Source: Teredinibacter sp. KSP-S5-2 (GTDB taxonomy: Bacteria > Pseudomonadota > Gammaproteobacteria > Pseudomonadales > Cellvibrionaceae). From it: 64,000 nt of DNA. Where the stretch lies: assembly GCF_032773895.1 (NCBI RefSeq), contig NZ_CP120416.1, positions 1,734,001-1,798,000 of the forward strand, written 5' to 3'. Below are positions 61,769 to 64,000 of this stretch, one piece after another. The position numbers and the translations under genes were made by a program. Below the pieces are notes generated by a model. The model did not search any database. It was not told the DNA's origin and worked only from the letters and a program-made list of their open reading frames with translations. Numbering within the stretch: position 1 is the first letter of the stretch; each line of letters opens with the position of its first letter.

Positions 61769-62227
61769 CTCGTTCGCCTTTTTAATATTGGTCAATCGTT
61801 TGTTTTCACTTCTTTGTGATAAATAACCTATCTGAAAAATAGTTGATTTTCGTCAAAAAAATAATGTGGTGACGTTTCTATTTAGTGATTTTCGCCTGTT
61901 TTTTGTGTGCTTATTTAAAGATTTTTCTCAGCTTAATTATAAATTGGTAAAAATAAAATAAAGTTTTAATTACCTTGGCGTGGCAAATATTTTTGAGTCG
62001 TTATTTTCTTTTTATTGTTTTATGAATAATTTAAGAAAGGATTTTTTTTCACTATTTTGTCACTTCTTGAAAAGTAAATTGCCGGTGAAAATTGAGTGAT
62101 AGATATTACTCTATTTTTTTTGTAAATATAAGAGTTTGGTGAAATACAAAAAACTAAAAATAAAAAGTTCACCTATTTGTTGCTCGGTATTCTTTGTTCT
62201 AGATGAGAATTCTTATGTGTTTAATTG
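61769..62227. other. Long AT-rich spacer before the polyketide synthase
   Basis: About 460 bases with no credible gene, very low in GC. The minus-strand promoter of the membrane protein lies at its left end. The right end leads into the operator and promoter of the synthase. Confidence 0.5.
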
Positions 62228-62268
62228 TGTGCAAGTGATTGCACAAGCGTTAATTAAGGGATTTTAAT
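62228..62268 (+). promoter_or_regulatory. Promoter of the synthase with overlapping operator
   Basis: TTGCAC (62239-62244) and TTTAAT (62263-62268), 18 bases apart, form a sigma-70-like promoter. The -35 is the right arm of a perfect inverted repeat TGTGCAAGTGATTGCACA (62228-62245). A dimeric regulator bound here would block or guide RNA polymerase. The expected leader before the ATG at 62454 is about 180 bases. Confidence 0.5.
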
Positions 62269-62453
62269 GAATTGATTTCTAGTTTATCTGTTTGTGCGGG
62301 TAATAGGTCTTATATCCGTATATCAAGAGTCATGTATTAGTTTTTGTTAATGCAAGACCTGACTTTTTCCGTATTAGTTTGTGTCAACCCAAAGACAATT
62401 GGTCTCGTGGCCGTAATGGAGATGGTTGTCTAAATGTCAAAAAAAGGACGATT

Positions 62454-64000
62454 ATGAATATCCTAGCCTCAAAAAAACAAGTTGATATTGGTAGTGAAGA
62501 GATAGCAATTATTGGTATGGGATGTCGCTTTCCCAATGATATAACCTCACCCGAAGAGTTTTGGCGAAGTTTATTAAACCAAGTGGACGGGATATCGGAT
62601 GTGCCTGTGAATAGGTGGGATATTCGCAAATACTACGATGAAGACAAAGAAAAACCTGGGAAAATGTACACAAAACAGGCGGGTTTTTTAAAGCAAAACC
62701 TGGAAACTTACGACCCGCTTTTCTTTGGCATTTCTCCCCGTGAAGCCGATGTCATAGACCCCATGCAGCGTCTACTCATGGAAGTTACCTGGGAAACAAT
62801 GGAACATGCAGGAATACCGTTAGAGGAATTCCAGAAAGTAAAAACGGGTGTTTTTGTCGGCGGGTTTGCTCAGGATAACAAAGTTATTCAACTGGACTCT
62901 GAAAATCAAAAGATTATTAATGCTACCTCTGCGGTTGGAATAACTTTGGCTATGTTATCCAATCGTTTGTCCTACGTGTTCGATTTGACAGGGCCAAGTT
63001 TATCCATCGACACGGCATGTTCCAGCTCAATGGTGGCGACACATTATGCGATTCAAAGTTTAAGAAATGGCGATTGCGAAATGGCATTTGTCGGTGGCGC
63101 GAATGCGATGTTGACACCAGGGTATCCTGTTGCTATGTGTAAAGGTCAATTTTTATCACACCATAGTCGGTGTAAAGCTTTTTCAAATGAAGCTGCGGGT
63201 TATGTTCGTGCTGAAGGTGCCGGGGTACTGTTACTCAAACCACTGAGTAAAGCGTTGGAAGATGGTGACAGAGTTCACGGTGTTATTATTGAGTCGGGCG
63301 TTAACCAGGATGGTGGCCAAACAAATGGCATTTCCCAACCCAATGCAAAAGCGCAGGAAAAACTAATTCGTTATGTTTACGGTAAGGCCAATATCGCTCC
63401 CAGTGATGTGAGTTTTATTGAAGCACATGGGACCGGAACCAAGGCCGGCGATCCGATTGAGATTAAAGCGCTAACAGAATCCATGAAAGAAAGAAGCCTG
63501 GATAACACCTGTTATGTCGGTTCTGTAAAAAGTAATATCGGGCATATGGAAGCGGCCTCGGCCATGGCTGGTATTATGAAGGCGGCTCTGGTTGCAAAAA
63601 CAAAGTCCATTCCGGCGAATTTACATTTTAATACACCAAATGAAGCCATTCCTTTCGATTCTATTCCGCTGCAGGTTCCCACTGAAACGATTCAACTGGA
63701 CAAATCAAAAGTTCATTACATCGGTGTGAACTCTTTTGGCTATGGTGGCACCAATGGTCATGTCATTTTGCGTTCACCCAAGGAAAATGAAGACAGTATT
63801 TTTGTAAAAAAAGAAGGTGAAGTACGATCTCATTGGTTGGTGCCTGTTTCAGCTAAAAGTATGGATGCCTTACAAGCACTGGCAGAACGTTATCACGATT
63901 ACGTGAGCTCCACTCCTGAATTTGTTATGGAGGATTTAATCTACTCGCTAAGTCGGCGGCGGACTCAGCTTGCTGAGCGAACAGTTTTTGTTGTCAAAGA
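62454..64000 (+). CDS. Type I polyketide synthase, N-terminal ketosynthase (partial)
   Basis: The frame starts at ATG 62454 with AAGGACG upstream and is open to the right edge (515 codons seen). The first 430 residues are a complete ketosynthase: IAIIGMGCRFPND, active-site C189 in DTACSSSM, H325 in EAHGTGTKAGDP, H364 in SNIGHMEAA, and the closing NSFGYGGTNGHVIL. It then enters the KS-AT linker (HWLVPVSAKSMDALQAL). It condenses acyl units in polyketide or related lipid synthesis. The upstream PPTase and free ACP likely serve it. The remaining domains lie beyond the window, so its product class is not readable here. Confidence 0.93.
   Translation, partial: MNILASKKQVDIGSEEIAIIGMGCRFPNDITSPEEFWRSLLNQVDGISDVPVNRWDIRKYYDEDKEKPGKMYTKQAGFLKQNLETYDPLFFGISPREADVIDPMQRLLMEVTWETMEHAGIPLEEFQKVKTGVFVGGFAQDNKVIQLDSENQKIINATSAVGITLAMLSNRLSYVFDLTGPSLSIDTACSSSMVATHYAIQSLRNGDCEMAFVGGANAMLTPGYPVAMCKGQFLSHHSRCKAFSNEAAGYVRAEGAGVLLLKPLSKALEDGDRVHGVIIESGVNQDGGQTNGISQPNAKAQEKLIRYVYGKANIAPSDVSFIEAHGTGTKAGDPIEIKALTESMKERSLDNTCYVGSVKSNIGHMEAASAMAGIMKAALVAKTKSIPANLHFNTPNEAIPFDSIPLQVPTETIQLDKSKVHYIGVNSFGYGGTNGHVILRSPKENEDSIFVKKEGEVRSHWLVPVSAKSMDALQALAERYHDYVSSTPEFVMEDLIYSLSRRRTQLAERTVFVVK

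Overview
The window is a chromosomal segment of a gammaproteobacterium. A marine, polysaccharide-degrading member of the Cellvibrionaceae (Cellvibrio/Saccharophagus/Teredinibacter-like) is my best guess. The clues are a GH19 chitinase with two chitin-binding modules joined by long poly-serine linkers, Entner-Doudoroff genes, a CrbS/CrbR acetate-signalling locus next to a VC_2705-type symporter, a DcaP-like porin, and moderate GC content with very AT-rich spacers. The genus is inference.

Layout. 1-0.9 kb: end of edd, then eda. 0.9-13.3 kb: a GAF histidine kinase, then a locus for carboxylate (acetate) uptake and sensing: DnaQ-like exonuclease, cNMP/CBS/DUF294 protein, small membrane protein, symporter plus DUF4212 subunit, the symporter-fused hybrid kinase CrbS, its LuxR-type regulator CrbR, and a DcaP-like porin. 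14.0-16.3 kb: secreted alpha carbonic anhydrase and a tail-anchored double-FHA protein. 16.8-22.2 kb: a tight five-gene operon (2OG-Fe dioxygenase, DUF6271-like protein with a DSD motif, PLP decarboxylase, GNAT acetyltransferase, MFS exporter), which looks like a small uncharacterised biosynthetic pathway with its own exporter. 22.2-30 kb: CFA-like methyltransferase, hotdog thioesterase, AraC regulator, secreted proteins, GH19 chitinase, lipoprotein, gapA. 30.4-37.4 kb: TetR-UbiB-like kinase-lipase operon, bacteriohemerythrin, and a membrane Ser/Thr kinase with cysteine-paired TPR-like repeats.

37.4-47.8 kb is an accessory island: two copies of a hairpin-plus-67-bp element, a rhomboid protease with a PH-like partner, an IS3-family insertion, and a large Rhs toxin gene with an overlapping putative immunity gene. 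Behind it lie at least two displaced, decaying Rhs tips with immunity-like genes. 48.3-51.5 kb: AraC/GyrI-type regulator pair and two tandem paralogous secreted proteins. 51.7-58.7 kb: a copper/silver efflux operon (DUF411, CusC, CusB with fused CusF-like domain, CusA). 58.8-64.0 kb: the start of a polyketide-type locus: phosphopantetheinyl transferase, free acyl carrier protein, metallophosphoesterase, DUF6622-like membrane protein, and a type I ketosynthase that runs off the window.

The genes group into functional units: sugar-acid and acetate carbon flow with its two-component control; a candidate amine/amino-acid natural-product operon; contact-dependent competition (Rhs); copper defence; and a PKS whose PPTase and ACP are encoded just upstream. 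No rRNA, tRNA or CRISPR array was recognised.
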